Shown here piece by piece: positions 50,666-59,522 of a stretch of 64,000 bases of DNA (positions within the stretch are counted from its first letter, which is position 1; every line of letters begins with the position of its first letter). Under the pieces are notes generated by a model. It saw only the letters and a program-made list of their open reading frames with translations. It had not been told where the DNA came from and did no database searches. The position numbers and the translations under genes were made by a program. The stretch spans positions 1-64,000 of the forward strand of contig CAMQZC010000002.1 of NCBI GenBank assembly GCA_947039485.1, given 5' to 3'. The DNA is from an uncultured Verrucomicrobiales bacterium. Its GTDB lineage: Bacteria > Verrucomicrobiota > Verrucomicrobiia > Verrucomicrobiales > Akkermansiaceae.

Positions 50666-51241
50666 TTAGTTGCTGTGCGCGGCAATGATTTCATCAATCT
50701 TTGCCTCCCCAACTTGGGAATAAAGTTTATCGTTGACCATGACGTTAGGTCCAAATCCGCAATTAGCGAGGCATTCTACTGCTTCGATACTCCAGATACC
50801 ATCAGCGCTGATGCCTACGGGCTCGTCATCGCTCATGCTCTTGGTGTCGATGCCCATCTTATCGCAAAGCAGGGCAAACATTTCCTCACCGCCGCCGAGG
50901 GCGCATGAGAGGGTGCGACAGACGCGCACGTGGTTTTTGCCGGGGCACTTGCGATGGATGCCAGGGTAGAAGCTCACCACGCCTGCGACGTGGATGACGC
51001 TGCTCTTGCACATCTCAGCAATCCATTGCTGACTCTCATCACTGATAAAGCCAAACTGCTTTTGGACGAGGTGAATAATGGGGAGGACTGCGGATTGCGC
51101 CTTGCCCTCAGGGTAGAGTGCAACGAGCTTCTTAGCCTCTTTGATGAGCTTGGGACTGGTGGCGAACTTGGGGTAGAACGGCTCGCCGGGGGAGTCGTGG
51201 TGGGCTGCAAGGGCTTCAATCGGATTGCTGGTATCAGACAT
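50666..51241 (-). CDS. nuoE: NADH-quinone oxidoreductase subunit E
   Basis: 191 residues. Thioredoxin-like 2Fe-2S (N1a) subunit: ligands in CRTLSCALGGG and CLANCGFGPNVMVND. The N-terminal helical bundle holds VLPIIHLVQKQFGFISDESQ, as in other NuoE proteins. It pairs with NuoF. The bases before its ATG read CCCTCCTT, the complement of a Shine-Dalgarno rather than one, so initiation is not by that route. It lies 50 bases after nuoD. Confidence 0.95.
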   Translation of the reverse strand: MSDTSNPIEALAAHHDSPGEPFYPKFATSPKLIKEAKKLVALYPEGKAQSAVLPIIHLVQKQFGFISDESQQWIAEMCKSSVIHVAGVVSFYPGIHRKCPGKNHVRVCRTLSCALGGGEEMFALLCDKMGIDTKSMSDDEPVGISADGIWSIEAVECLANCGFGPNVMVNDKLYSQVGEAKIDEIIAAHSN

Positions 51242-51291
51242 GTGTATAAGGAGGGTTGATCGTGGTTAGAGTTGATCGTTGAAAATGGGGC

Positions 51292-52533
51292 TTAGCGGTC
51301 GCACTCACCTTGAACAAAGTCAAAGGAGCCGAGAATAGCAGGGATGTCGCTGATGAGATGGCCGGGGAGCAGATCTGACAGGATGGAGAGGGAGCCAAAG
51401 GAGGGGCTGCGCATCTTGAGGCGATTTGCCACGCCTCCACCCTTGGAGTCGATGAAGAAGCCGAGCTCTCCCTTGGGATTCTCTGCGGCAAAGAAAACTT
51501 GACCCGCAGGAGCATTGACGCTCTGCGTGCTTACCATGAACTGGCGGATAAGTTCCTCCATGCCCTGCATCACGTCCTTCTTAGGAGGCAGGATGCCCTT
51601 GTCAAGCTGCACCCAGATGGGGCCCTTGGGTATCATGGCTACTGCTTGGCGCAGGATGCGAATGGATTGACGCATCTCCTCAAGTCGCAGCTGGAAGCGA
51701 GCGTAACAGTCACCCTCTTGAGCGACGGGGACGTCGAACTCATACTTCTCGTAGCCGAGGTAGGGGTTGGTCTTGCGCAGGTCACGAGCGACCCCACTTG
51801 CACGGAGGTTAGGGCCTGTCATGCCGCCCGAGAGCGCCATTTCGCGAGTGATCACGCCAACACCAACGAGGCGGTCAATAAAGATTTTATTGTGCAGCAG
51901 CAGAGCCTCCATCTCATCGATAGTCTTCGAGGCACTCTCGCAGAAGTCGAGAATGTCCTTATCAAAGCCCTCGGGGAAGTCGCGCGTCATGCCGCCGATA
52001 CGTGTGTAGCTGCTCGTGAAGCGAGCACCACAGATTTTCTCGTAGAAGTTATGCACCTTTTCCTTCTCCTCATAGCAATAGAGGAAGACGGTCATAGCGC
52101 CTACGTCCATCGCGTATACACCCAGTCCGAGGAAGTAGGAGGAGAGACGTGAGAGCTCGGAGCTAATCACGCGGATGGCTTGACCGCGCTCGGGGAGTTC
52201 CCAGCCCATCAGCTTTTCCACAGCACAGGCATAGGCGATGTTGTTGCTCATGGGTGCGAGATAGTCAAAGCGGTCAGTGTAGGCGACATACTGATTGTAG
52301 TGGCAGTTCTCCGCTATTTTCTCCATACCACGATGGAGGTGTCCAATGACGGGGTCACAGGAGACAACAACCTCGCCATCTATGACGAGTTTGAGGCGTA
52401 ATACACCATGTGTTGCAGGGTGGGATGGACCGACATTAAGGGTCACCAAATCACCCGAATCATGGGCGTTGTTTTTCATATAATCCAGAACACCAGAGGC
52501 GTCCGGCATATCAAAGGTCGTGCTTGTCTTCAT
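51292..52533 (-). CDS. nuoD: NADH-quinone oxidoreductase subunit D (first gene of the operon)
   Basis: 413 residues from the ATG at 52533 (MKTSTTFDM). Typical parts: LNVGPSHPATHGVLRL, GHLHRGMEKIAE, DRFDYLAPMSNNIAYACAVE and FFIDSKGGGVANRLKMRSPSF, forming the quinone site with NuoB. It is encoded as a separate chain, not fused to NuoC. It is the first gene of the operon; nuoA, nuoB and nuoC are not in the window. The promoter upstream leaves a leader of about 40 bases with a palindrome. Confidence 0.96.
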   Translation of the reverse strand: MKTSTTFDMPDASGVLDYMKNNAHDSGDLVTLNVGPSHPATHGVLRLKLVIDGEVVVSCDPVIGHLHRGMEKIAENCHYNQYVAYTDRFDYLAPMSNNIAYACAVEKLMGWELPERGQAIRVISSELSRLSSYFLGLGVYAMDVGAMTVFLYCYEEKEKVHNFYEKICGARFTSSYTRIGGMTRDFPEGFDKDILDFCESASKTIDEMEALLLHNKIFIDRLVGVGVITREMALSGGMTGPNLRASGVARDLRKTNPYLGYEKYEFDVPVAQEGDCYARFQLRLEEMRQSIRILRQAVAMIPKGPIWVQLDKGILPPKKDVMQGMEELIRQFMVSTQSVNAPAGQVFFAAENPKGELGFFIDSKGGGVANRLKMRSPSFGSLSILSDLLPGHLISDIPAILGSFDFVQGECDR

Positions 52534-52547
52534 AAGTAACGGTCCTA

Positions 52548-52562
52548 GCCTCTTTAAGAGGC
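52548..52562 (-). promoter_or_regulatory. Palindrome in the nuo operon leader
   Basis: A 15-base inverted repeat, GCCTCTTTAAGAGGC (six-base arms with TTT/AA in the middle), lies between the predicted +1 (about 52573) and the nuoD start. It could be an operator or a small leader hairpin. No regulator is known to match it. Confidence 0.4.
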
Positions 52563-52579
52563 CACAGTTGTGCGAGCCC

Positions 52580-52608
52580 ATTAAACACCCAACCGCCCTA
52601 TAAATCAA
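52580..52608 (-). promoter_or_regulatory. Sigma-70-like promoter of the nuoD-N operon
   Basis: On the minus strand TTGATT (52608-52603), a 17-base spacer and TTTAAT (52585-52580). The predicted +1 is about 52573, 40 bases before the nuoD ATG. Confidence 0.6.
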
Positions 52609-52765
52609 GCCTAAAGTGCAGCTCAATCATGGAAAATAACTCCTAGGCCTCAGCGAGTCACTACAAGTGTGATGAGTGGGGGCTAGGTTGAGAAAAAATG
52701 CCCAGATTTCTTTTACCGCACGCGTAGCCCATGGTGGGCTGCGTGATTTTCACTATCCTCACTAC

Positions 52766-52794
52766 TTGCGCTCTCTCCAAGCATGGGGCATGCT
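52766..52794 (+). promoter_or_regulatory. Weak possible promoter of the terminase module
   Basis: TTGCGC (52766-52771), a 17-base spacer and CATGCT (52789-52794), six bases before an in-frame ATG at 52801. The boxes match the consensus poorly (three of six each), but the spacing equals the leaderless architecture of other genes here. Low confidence. Confidence 0.3.
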
Positions 52795-52800
52795 CCCTGC

Positions 52801-54093
52801 ATGTCAATTAAGATGAAAGATTGGGGCATGCTCGCGCCCCCACCAGCAGCGGTCCGCTACCACACCGAAGGCATCAATAATATCGCAAAGGCTCAGTCGC
52901 AATTTATTAACTCAGCTCAAAACGCTGGCTTTGATGCCATCCAATCAGCAACAAACCACCGTAAGGAGTTGCTGAAGCAAGATAAAATTGAGGAGGAGAA
53001 AAGTATGGTGCGACGCGCTGGAGAGCTCGCGTCCTTTGCCTCAAACATGGAGCAAATCAACAAGGATAGCTATCGCCAGCTCGCTGAGCAAAAACCTAAG
53101 GACTGGCGATATTCATGGAATCAAACCGTTCATCCGCCTATGCAGGAGGCTCTCGCATCACTCAGCGATGGCACCCGTGAGGCCGCCATGCCCATCGCTG
53201 CGGTTTACAGCCAGCGAGGCGCCATTGATAGCCAAACTAAGTATGAGATTGATAGTATCAATCAGTCACGCAACCAATGGAAGACGCAGCTTGAGCAGAG
53301 CATTCAGTCGGGCGATGCGCAGGAGGCTAAGCGCTGGCTGGGGCTGGGGCAGGAGATTTTTGTCCCTGCAGATCAGATGAGCGATCGTATTGCGGAGGTT
53401 GAGAGCAGCTGCCTGCTCGCCCAGCGGCAAGCGCAGCTCCAAGCAGAGCCTCTATCGACGATGAGCCAATTGATCAATGAGGAGCTCTCACCTCTCAATG
53501 AGAAGGACCAGCTAAGATTCAATAACAGCCTCGCCCTTGCGGCCTCAAAGGTCCAACTTGAGCTGCGCGAGCAGCTCAAGCAGGACATCAAGCTAGGCGT
53601 CCAATCTGACCCTAACCTCATTCAACAGGCTCAACAGGCCAAGCTCATTGGCGACATCCCAGTACCCACTGACAAGCCTCTTGAGCTGCAAGAGAGTCAG
53701 TGGCGCAGCGTCATTGACCAGAGCCCCCTGCAGGAGCTCGACACGCGCGTCAAACTCGAGCTGCAGCTAGCCAGCAGCAGCCTCCCCAGCACATCCAAGA
53801 AAAAGCTACTCCATCGCATCGATCAGAGCATGGAGTTATCCCAAAGTGATCGACGCAGCATCAACCGTCAAGTATGCCGACTCTATCAGGATGGGTATCT
53901 AGGGGCTCTTGGGGACAAATCCAGCCTCAATCGACTCATCTCCCAGCAGGACGAGGGATTGGAGCAGCTGCGCCTCGGAGGCGTCAGCCAAGCGGCGCTG
54001 TGGATCAATGATCGCCAGCAGAGCGCCAAGCGATGGATATGCTACCAAGATACTCAACAACAAACACAAACACAAGCCCAAGCAAACTCATGA
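52801..54093 (+). CDS. Helical protein of a terminase-linked operon, resembling podovirus internal virion proteins
   Basis: 430 residues from the ATG at 52801 (an alternative ATG at 52783 adds six). No signal peptide or membrane helix. The start, WGMLAPPPAAVRYHTEGINN, then a long Gln-, Ser- and Lys-rich helical region (QSQFINSAQNAGFDAIQSA, VYSQRGAIDSQTKYEIDSI) looks like coiled-coil internal or ejection proteins of short-tailed phages, which open with a proline-rich stretch followed by helices. That likeness is by eye and not proven. The last 30 residues are glutamine-rich. The stop overlaps the start of the 1810-residue gene as ATGA, so translation should be coupled. G+C is like the host's. 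Confidence 0.6.
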   Translation: MSIKMKDWGMLAPPPAAVRYHTEGINNIAKAQSQFINSAQNAGFDAIQSATNHRKELLKQDKIEEEKSMVRRAGELASFASNMEQINKDSYRQLAEQKPKDWRYSWNQTVHPPMQEALASLSDGTREAAMPIAAVYSQRGAIDSQTKYEIDSINQSRNQWKTQLEQSIQSGDAQEAKRWLGLGQEIFVPADQMSDRIAEVESSCLLAQRQAQLQAEPLSTMSQLINEELSPLNEKDQLRFNNSLALAASKVQLELREQLKQDIKLGVQSDPNLIQQAQQAKLIGDIPVPTDKPLELQESQWRSVIDQSPLQELDTRVKLELQLASSSLPSTSKKKLLHRIDQSMELSQSDRRSINRQVCRLYQDGYLGALGDKSSLNRLISQQDEGLEQLRLGGVSQAALWINDRQQSAKRWICYQDTQQQTQTQAQANS

Positions 54094-57000
54094 ACTCAAT
54101 AAACTTAATAAACACACAAAGTGACATCGAGGAACATCCCGATGGCGCGATGATCGAAGCCGATAAAATTGCCTCCACTCAACAAAAAAATCAGGATTTT
54201 AAGCGAGCGCAGGAGATGCCCAGCATTCCTCTCTCAAGCGGCATCTCCATGCCAGAGCTCGACGAGAGTCCCCAGCCCAACCCAGCCCCCGACATTGATC
54301 CCTCCGCTCAGGAGGTGGATAAGCCCCAAATCACCAACGAGCTCCCGCAGAGTCCTACTGAGCCGACTACCTCAGTCGCAGAGCAGGCTATTGTGCCACG
54401 GAGCAAGCAGGAGCATTGGCAGCGAATCTTAAACGCAAATCTCGATAGCATACCCGCGGAGCTGCGCGAGCAGGCTGGAGCCAACGATCCAAGTTTGAGC
54501 GCGGAGGAGCAGGACCAGCAGCTCTATTGCAGCATCAACCGCTCATGGGTCGTCGACCATCTTGACAAACCCAAGGAGGAGGTGCTAGCGCGATGGCCTG
54601 CCATTCGTGCTGAACTGAGCAAGGAAGAGAATGTTGGTGAGGATGAGCAAGATATCTATTATGCGCTCAGCGAGAAACAGCAGCGCGATGACCTCAGTGA
54701 GGTTTACCGGAGCAGCTATCAATCAAGTTTGCTAGATAAGCAGAGCAATAGCAGCCCTCGCCCCACATCTGAGCAGGCTCAGCAGCTTAGTAAGCAGGCG
54801 CAGGCCGAGGCACTGGAGGCGCGCCAGCGATTTGCCCCCCTAGCCTCAGATATCGCCACAGGAATCCAGGCGCTACTCAGCCCTGAGCGCAACATGCTGA
54901 GTTACCCTGAAGATGTGGCTAGTAGCCTGCCTATCCTCCGCAATGCCGCCAAGCAGCTCAACCAGATGGACAAGCTTGAGCGCAGTGCTGTCTACCAGCT
55001 CGCGCTCAAGCAGCATCAGGCTACAAAACCTAGCCGCGAGCCTGAGAGTTTGATGTCCAAGGCAAGTCGCTCATTTAGACGCAGCAATTTCAATATCGGA
55101 CTCGACATGGGTCAGACTCTCGCCTACATCAGTGCCTCTACCTTGGACTCGATGGGCGATGGACTTGATGATTTACTGGGCAGCGATATGCAGGGCGCGG
55201 CCCAAAAGATTGATAAGCGCGCGCGTATCCTTAAGGAGCTTAGCGATCTTGCGCAGCATCAGGCTGACCCCATTGAACTACCCGAGGGCGCGGGGCTACC
55301 TGAGCAGATTGCTCTGGATATAGCAGCCAGCACGCCTCAGGCTATCTTGGGCTTTGGCGGTGGCATCGGGTTTGGCAGTCTAGCCTTTAGTGCGGTGGGT
55401 GCCTCGATTGCTGAGGCGCGCAAGCGCTCACCCGAGGGCGATATCCAGCTCCAAACAGCAGCTGGTCTCATGGGTGGCGCCATCCAAGCTGGCATCTACA
55501 TGGGCATGGGGAGCATCGGACGACGCGTGATTGAGCGCAGTATTAGCAACTTTTCTCGCGCCAGCGCAACAGGCATCAAAGGCTACAGCATAGCAGCACT
55601 TGAGACCGCAGGAGCCATCACGGCAGAGAATGCCAAGCTCCTGCTCGCGGGCAAGGCTGCTACAAGCGTCGATCTCGCGCTCCAAGAGCTCGCCTCGCGC
55701 TGTGATAGCACAGCCTCCAACATTGACTGGAGCAGCTATGGCAATCAGATGCTTGATATCGAGCTCAACATGCGAGAAGCGGCGGCCAACCTCCCCTTCA
55801 TCCTCATCGGCAGTGGTCGCGTGGCTCTGCGACACTTCCGTGACCCCGCGGGTATCGTTGCCCAGCATGATCAACTCAGACACTTCGGGCTCAAGGAGCC
55901 GCAAATCAAGCAAATCACCAAAGAAAGCCACATTGACCGTCAGGGCGAGCAATTACAACTCGCACTACGCGGCAGCAAGCGCTGGTCTGGAGCAGGATTC
56001 CTCAAGGAAGCTATCGCTGCGCTGCGCCTGCTCAACACCGATTACTTCAAGGCATTCAACGACCCCAATACCGTCTGTAGCTTCCTACGTTTACCCAGCA
56101 GTGACGCGAACATCAAGCGCAAGGAGGCCAAATTCGCAGACATTGAGCAAGAGGCTATCCTTAGCGAGCTGGGGCGCAAGCACGGCGCTGATCCCCATAA
56201 ATTTCGCATGGCGAATGCCTTGCAAATACGCGACCTTTGGTGGCAAAAAGCCAATCTCGACCGACATATACCCGAGAACATCAGAGAACAGAGCCCCGCG
56301 CAGAAGCAGGGCTATATTGAGAAGGAGCTGGACAATCACCGCAAAATCTATCTCAAGGAGATTTTATCAGGCTCCGATGTGGTGCCCAAGCGCATGCAGA
56401 GAATTAGCCGCTACTCCCCTCTCGCGGAGGCTGAGCGTCAGGCCCTTCTGCGCGACCGCTCAGCAGAGCTCAAGGATCTCTCATACCAATATCTGCTCAA
56501 CATCTCCCCTCTTGAAACACTGACAAAGACCTCTGACTCCAGCAAAGCCATACAGAGCCGCACGGAGAAGAAGCGACGATTCCTCCTCATGCGTACAGCG
56601 CGCGCTGTGATGAAGATGAATATGGGGATGAATCGCGAGGAGGCGCTCTCCGACATTGAGTCGGGAATGTATCAGCATTACCGCCATGAGCGCAACAACT
56701 ACGACAGCCCTAGCTGGCTGCAAAAGACATCACCCAATAAGCTCAATCAGCTCTGCCAATATGCAGCCTACTCCGCCAAGGAGATGACGAAGACGGGGCT
56801 GCCACCCGAGTACTTCCAAGCTATGCGCATCACCTTGGGCTTGCAGGCCAATGCCAATCTGCTCTATGAGCTCATCCCGATGACGGATGACTATGTGGCT
56901 GCTCTGGCTGAGGGCATGAGCCCACTGCAAGCGAGCTCCCACATCCTCATGCGTGAGCTTGAGCTCGACGCCAAGGAGTTCAAGGATTATCCCATTGAGC

Positions 57001-59522
57001 GCATCACCCAGAGCGCCACCGCTGAGGATATCCAGAAGCTAGATGCGGACTTAGCCCCGAAGTTTGAGACATACTGCCAACTCACAGGCACAGGCATGAA
57101 TCACGCGGAGGCAGAGGATGGTAGCAGCCTCTGGCGCATTGCTACGCCTGATGGTGGGCATAGCCATTGGCACGACAGCGAGGCGAAGGTCATTCGCGAG
57201 CTATTCCTGCGCTATGGTCACATCTTTCGACCCATAGGTGAGGGTAGCAATCCCGAGCTACTCTCGACACTCAACGAGGGCAGTTTCAAGCTTGAGCCCT
57301 TTGTCCCCAATCATGAGCCTGAGTTCTCAGGGTTTGACCACCTCTGCATGGAGGCGATGCAGAGCATGCATCAGCAAGCAACGATGCGGCAAGAGGGGCT
57401 CCAACGCCACCGTCTCAAGTACCGCATTGGGCGCATCATCAGCCAAAGCATCCTAGACATGCCCATCGAGCATCCCAAACAGAAAAGCAGGAGCAAGGAT
57501 AGGATTAAGAATCATGGCAATTTGCTCATGGATGAGATTAGTATCAACACGCCCTTTGGGCTCGTCAAGGCACGCTCTGCCGCCCACTGGCAGCAGCTTC
57601 TCGACGCGGGGATGATTGAGCCGCAGAATGCCGCAAACTTCCTCATATCGAGCAAAACTTTAAACGCACAGGAGGCACAAGACATCTTAGACACAAAGAA
57701 AGCTTCACCAAAGCGAGCTGGTTGGCAGTACTTCTTCCCAGGAGCTCTGGATCACAAAATTGATGAGCGTCGACGCAATCAAAAGCTAGCACACGCGCTA
57801 GGCACACTCTCAGCGGATTACTTTGGCGCGCATATCGAGCATCAGCAGGCCCCCTATGCGGTCAAGCAGTGGATTCGCAGCATCCCACTCTGCCCCCCTG
57901 AGCCAGCCTACAAGGAGCTGGCGAAAGTAAATTTGGGTTACAAGCGCAGCAATGTCCAGCGCTGGTGCAACCGCCAGACAGCCCAGTTTCTCCAGCAGCG
58001 TGCCCCCCGATGGCAAGAGCTAAGAGAGATCAAGGAGAGTATTCAAAGCCTAGACCTAGCCGCTGAGTTTAGCCGCGGCATCGGTGAGAGCCCCGAGCGC
58101 ATCCAAGAGAGGGCTTGGTCTCACTACATCAGTCAGGGGAGAGGAGACTACACGCCGCGTGCCGAGCTCTGGCAGCTCCTCTGTGAGCCCCTCCCCTCAT
58201 GGAGAAAGCTCAGCGAGGAGGCGCAGCTGCTGCTCAGCGAGAGTCTTAGCGAGCAGCACAAGCTACGCGCTCAGGCAACGCAGCCCATGGATGTTGAGCA
58301 GCAGGTTAGCAATCTGGATGCCGTGCTCAATGACTATCCCAATCTGATGCTCTACCACCATGACCCTCGGCGCCCAGAGCTTATCATGAAGCTTGAGCTA
58401 TCAGGACTTCCCGAGCTTGATATCCACAAGGAACCCCAGCAGGAGGTACGTGTCTGGCAAGAGCCTGTGGAGATGGATGATGGATATAAAATACGCCACC
58501 TCAACCAGCTGCCTGTAGAGATGCGCGATGACCCGCGCGTGATGCCAGCAATCCACTTTGTGAGCAGCCTGCGCAGTCTCTCGATCAATCGTCCGCAGGC
58601 CAGCGCTGAGGGAATCTGGTACCGTGGAGATGTCTATGGACATAAGCATCAGAACATCGCAGGCACGGATGAAGCTTGGCGTCCCCGCCCTGCTCTCAAT
58701 CCTATCATGGACGCCCTGCGCATCATCAATGAGCGCATCGAGGCGAGCGGTAGCACGACCCTTGAGATCGGAGGCACGCGCTTCTCAGCAACCCCTGAGG
58801 AGCTGGACATGCAGCGCGCAGAGCATGTAAGCATCTACCGCGACCCACACAATGAGAGCAATATCCTGCGGCTCATGCCCGGCGACCCGCTCAATCTGCA
58901 TAAGGAGGCACAACGCCCACATGTCGTGCACCAGCGCAATGGCGTCTACTTCATCAAGAACCGCGCCATCCGCCAACCCGAGGAGCTCATTGATAGCCTT
59001 CAGCCCTTTGATTATTACCAGTTCTACCACCTCAGGGAGCATAACGAGAACACACGCCAAGAGCTCGGTGTCGCCATGCCGCGCCTGCTACTCGATAGCA
59101 TCATCCAGCCAAGCATCAGCGAGAATATAGACAACCCTGACGCCCTCCAACTTGAGGAGCTCCTGCTACGCGTCGCGGAGGACTCAGGCCTCGCCCATGA
59201 AATCCAGCAGCGCGGCATCGACGAGCTCACGCCTCCACAGCTGGGTCTACTCAAGCTCATCCAGCAGATGATCATCCTCGAATACGGGGACAGATCCCCC
59301 CAGCATCGCAACAAATGGGATGAGCTCTGCCAAGAGCTGCACAGCAACCCTACGAGAGTCAGGCGTATGGCTCTAGCCATCACCGACCTGCAGGAGAAGT
59401 ACCAGTTCGCCTCAGACCGCCTCATCAAGCAGCTCATCCGAGAGGGCAAGATGGAGGATAAGAAAAAGCCAGGCCGCACGCCTCACTCAATCAACGGCAG
59501 ACAAATGCGCGCAGGGATATGA
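54090..59522 (+). CDS. Giant 1810-residue protein of the terminase-linked operon
   Basis: 1810 residues from the ATG at 54090 (ATGA overlap with the preceding gene); an earlier ATG at 54033 would overlap that gene's end. Residues 1 to about 105 are disordered (Ser, Pro, Gln, Glu). About 105-390 is charged helix. About 400-480 is glycine- and alanine-rich and hydrophobic (ILGFGGGIGFGSLAFSAVG, AAGLMGGAIQAGIYMGMGSIG), which could insert in a membrane. A long mixed region to about 1800 follows, with repeated SYRHERNNYD- and HDSEAK-type charged helices but no catalytic motif I can name, and a basic tail (DKKKPGRTP). The size and hydrophobic patch resemble phage internal or tape-measure-like proteins. 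The stop overlaps the terminase start. Its intact length over 5.4 kb argues for selection. Confidence 0.65.
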   Translation: MNSINLINTQSDIEEHPDGAMIEADKIASTQQKNQDFKRAQEMPSIPLSSGISMPELDESPQPNPAPDIDPSAQEVDKPQITNELPQSPTEPTTSVAEQAIVPRSKQEHWQRILNANLDSIPAELREQAGANDPSLSAEEQDQQLYCSINRSWVVDHLDKPKEEVLARWPAIRAELSKEENVGEDEQDIYYALSEKQQRDDLSEVYRSSYQSSLLDKQSNSSPRPTSEQAQQLSKQAQAEALEARQRFAPLASDIATGIQALLSPERNMLSYPEDVASSLPILRNAAKQLNQMDKLERSAVYQLALKQHQATKPSREPESLMSKASRSFRRSNFNIGLDMGQTLAYISASTLDSMGDGLDDLLGSDMQGAAQKIDKRARILKELSDLAQHQADPIELPEGAGLPEQIALDIAASTPQAILGFGGGIGFGSLAFSAVGASIAEARKRSPEGDIQLQTAAGLMGGAIQAGIYMGMGSIGRRVIERSISNFSRASATGIKGYSIAALETAGAITAENAKLLLAGKAATSVDLALQELASRCDSTASNIDWSSYGNQMLDIELNMREAAANLPFILIGSGRVALRHFRDPAGIVAQHDQLRHFGLKEPQIKQITKESHIDRQGEQLQLALRGSKRWSGAGFLKEAIAALRLLNTDYFKAFNDPNTVCSFLRLPSSDANIKRKEAKFADIEQEAILSELGRKHGADPHKFRMANALQIRDLWWQKANLDRHIPENIREQSPAQKQGYIEKELDNHRKIYLKEILSGSDVVPKRMQRISRYSPLAEAERQALLRDRSAELKDLSYQYLLNISPLETLTKTSDSSKAIQSRTEKKRRFLLMRTARAVMKMNMGMNREEALSDIESGMYQHYRHERNNYDSPSWLQKTSPNKLNQLCQYAAYSAKEMTKTGLPPEYFQAMRITLGLQANANLLYELIPMTDDYVAALAEGMSPLQASSHILMRELELDAKEFKDYPIERITQSATAEDIQKLDADLAPKFETYCQLTGTGMNHAEAEDGSSLWRIATPDGGHSHWHDSEAKVIRELFLRYGHIFRPIGEGSNPELLSTLNEGSFKLEPFVPNHEPEFSGFDHLCMEAMQSMHQQATMRQEGLQRHRLKYRIGRIISQSILDMPIEHPKQKSRSKDRIKNHGNLLMDEISINTPFGLVKARSAAHWQQLLDAGMIEPQNAANFLISSKTLNAQEAQDILDTKKASPKRAGWQYFFPGALDHKIDERRRNQKLAHALGTLSADYFGAHIEHQQAPYAVKQWIRSIPLCPPEPAYKELAKVNLGYKRSNVQRWCNRQTAQFLQQRAPRWQELREIKESIQSLDLAAEFSRGIGESPERIQERAWSHYISQGRGDYTPRAELWQLLCEPLPSWRKLSEEAQLLLSESLSEQHKLRAQATQPMDVEQQVSNLDAVLNDYPNLMLYHHDPRRPELIMKLELSGLPELDIHKEPQQEVRVWQEPVEMDDGYKIRHLNQLPVEMRDDPRVMPAIHFVSSLRSLSINRPQASAEGIWYRGDVYGHKHQNIAGTDEAWRPRPALNPIMDALRIINERIEASGSTTLEIGGTRFSATPEELDMQRAEHVSIYRDPHNESNILRLMPGDPLNLHKEAQRPHVVHQRNGVYFIKNRAIRQPEELIDSLQPFDYYQFYHLREHNENTRQELGVAMPRLLLDSIIQPSISENIDNPDALQLEELLLRVAEDSGLAHEIQQRGIDELTPPQLGLLKLIQQMIILEYGDRSPQHRNKWDELCQELHSNPTRVRRMALAITDLQEKYQFASDRLIKQLIREGKMEDKKKPGRTPHSINGRQMRAGI

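Noticed and set aside
52783..52800. Start of the terminase operon's first gene at 52783
   Set aside because: It would add MGHAPC, a segment unlike the rest; the ATG at 52801 fits the leaderless spacing of other genes. The choice is not certain.
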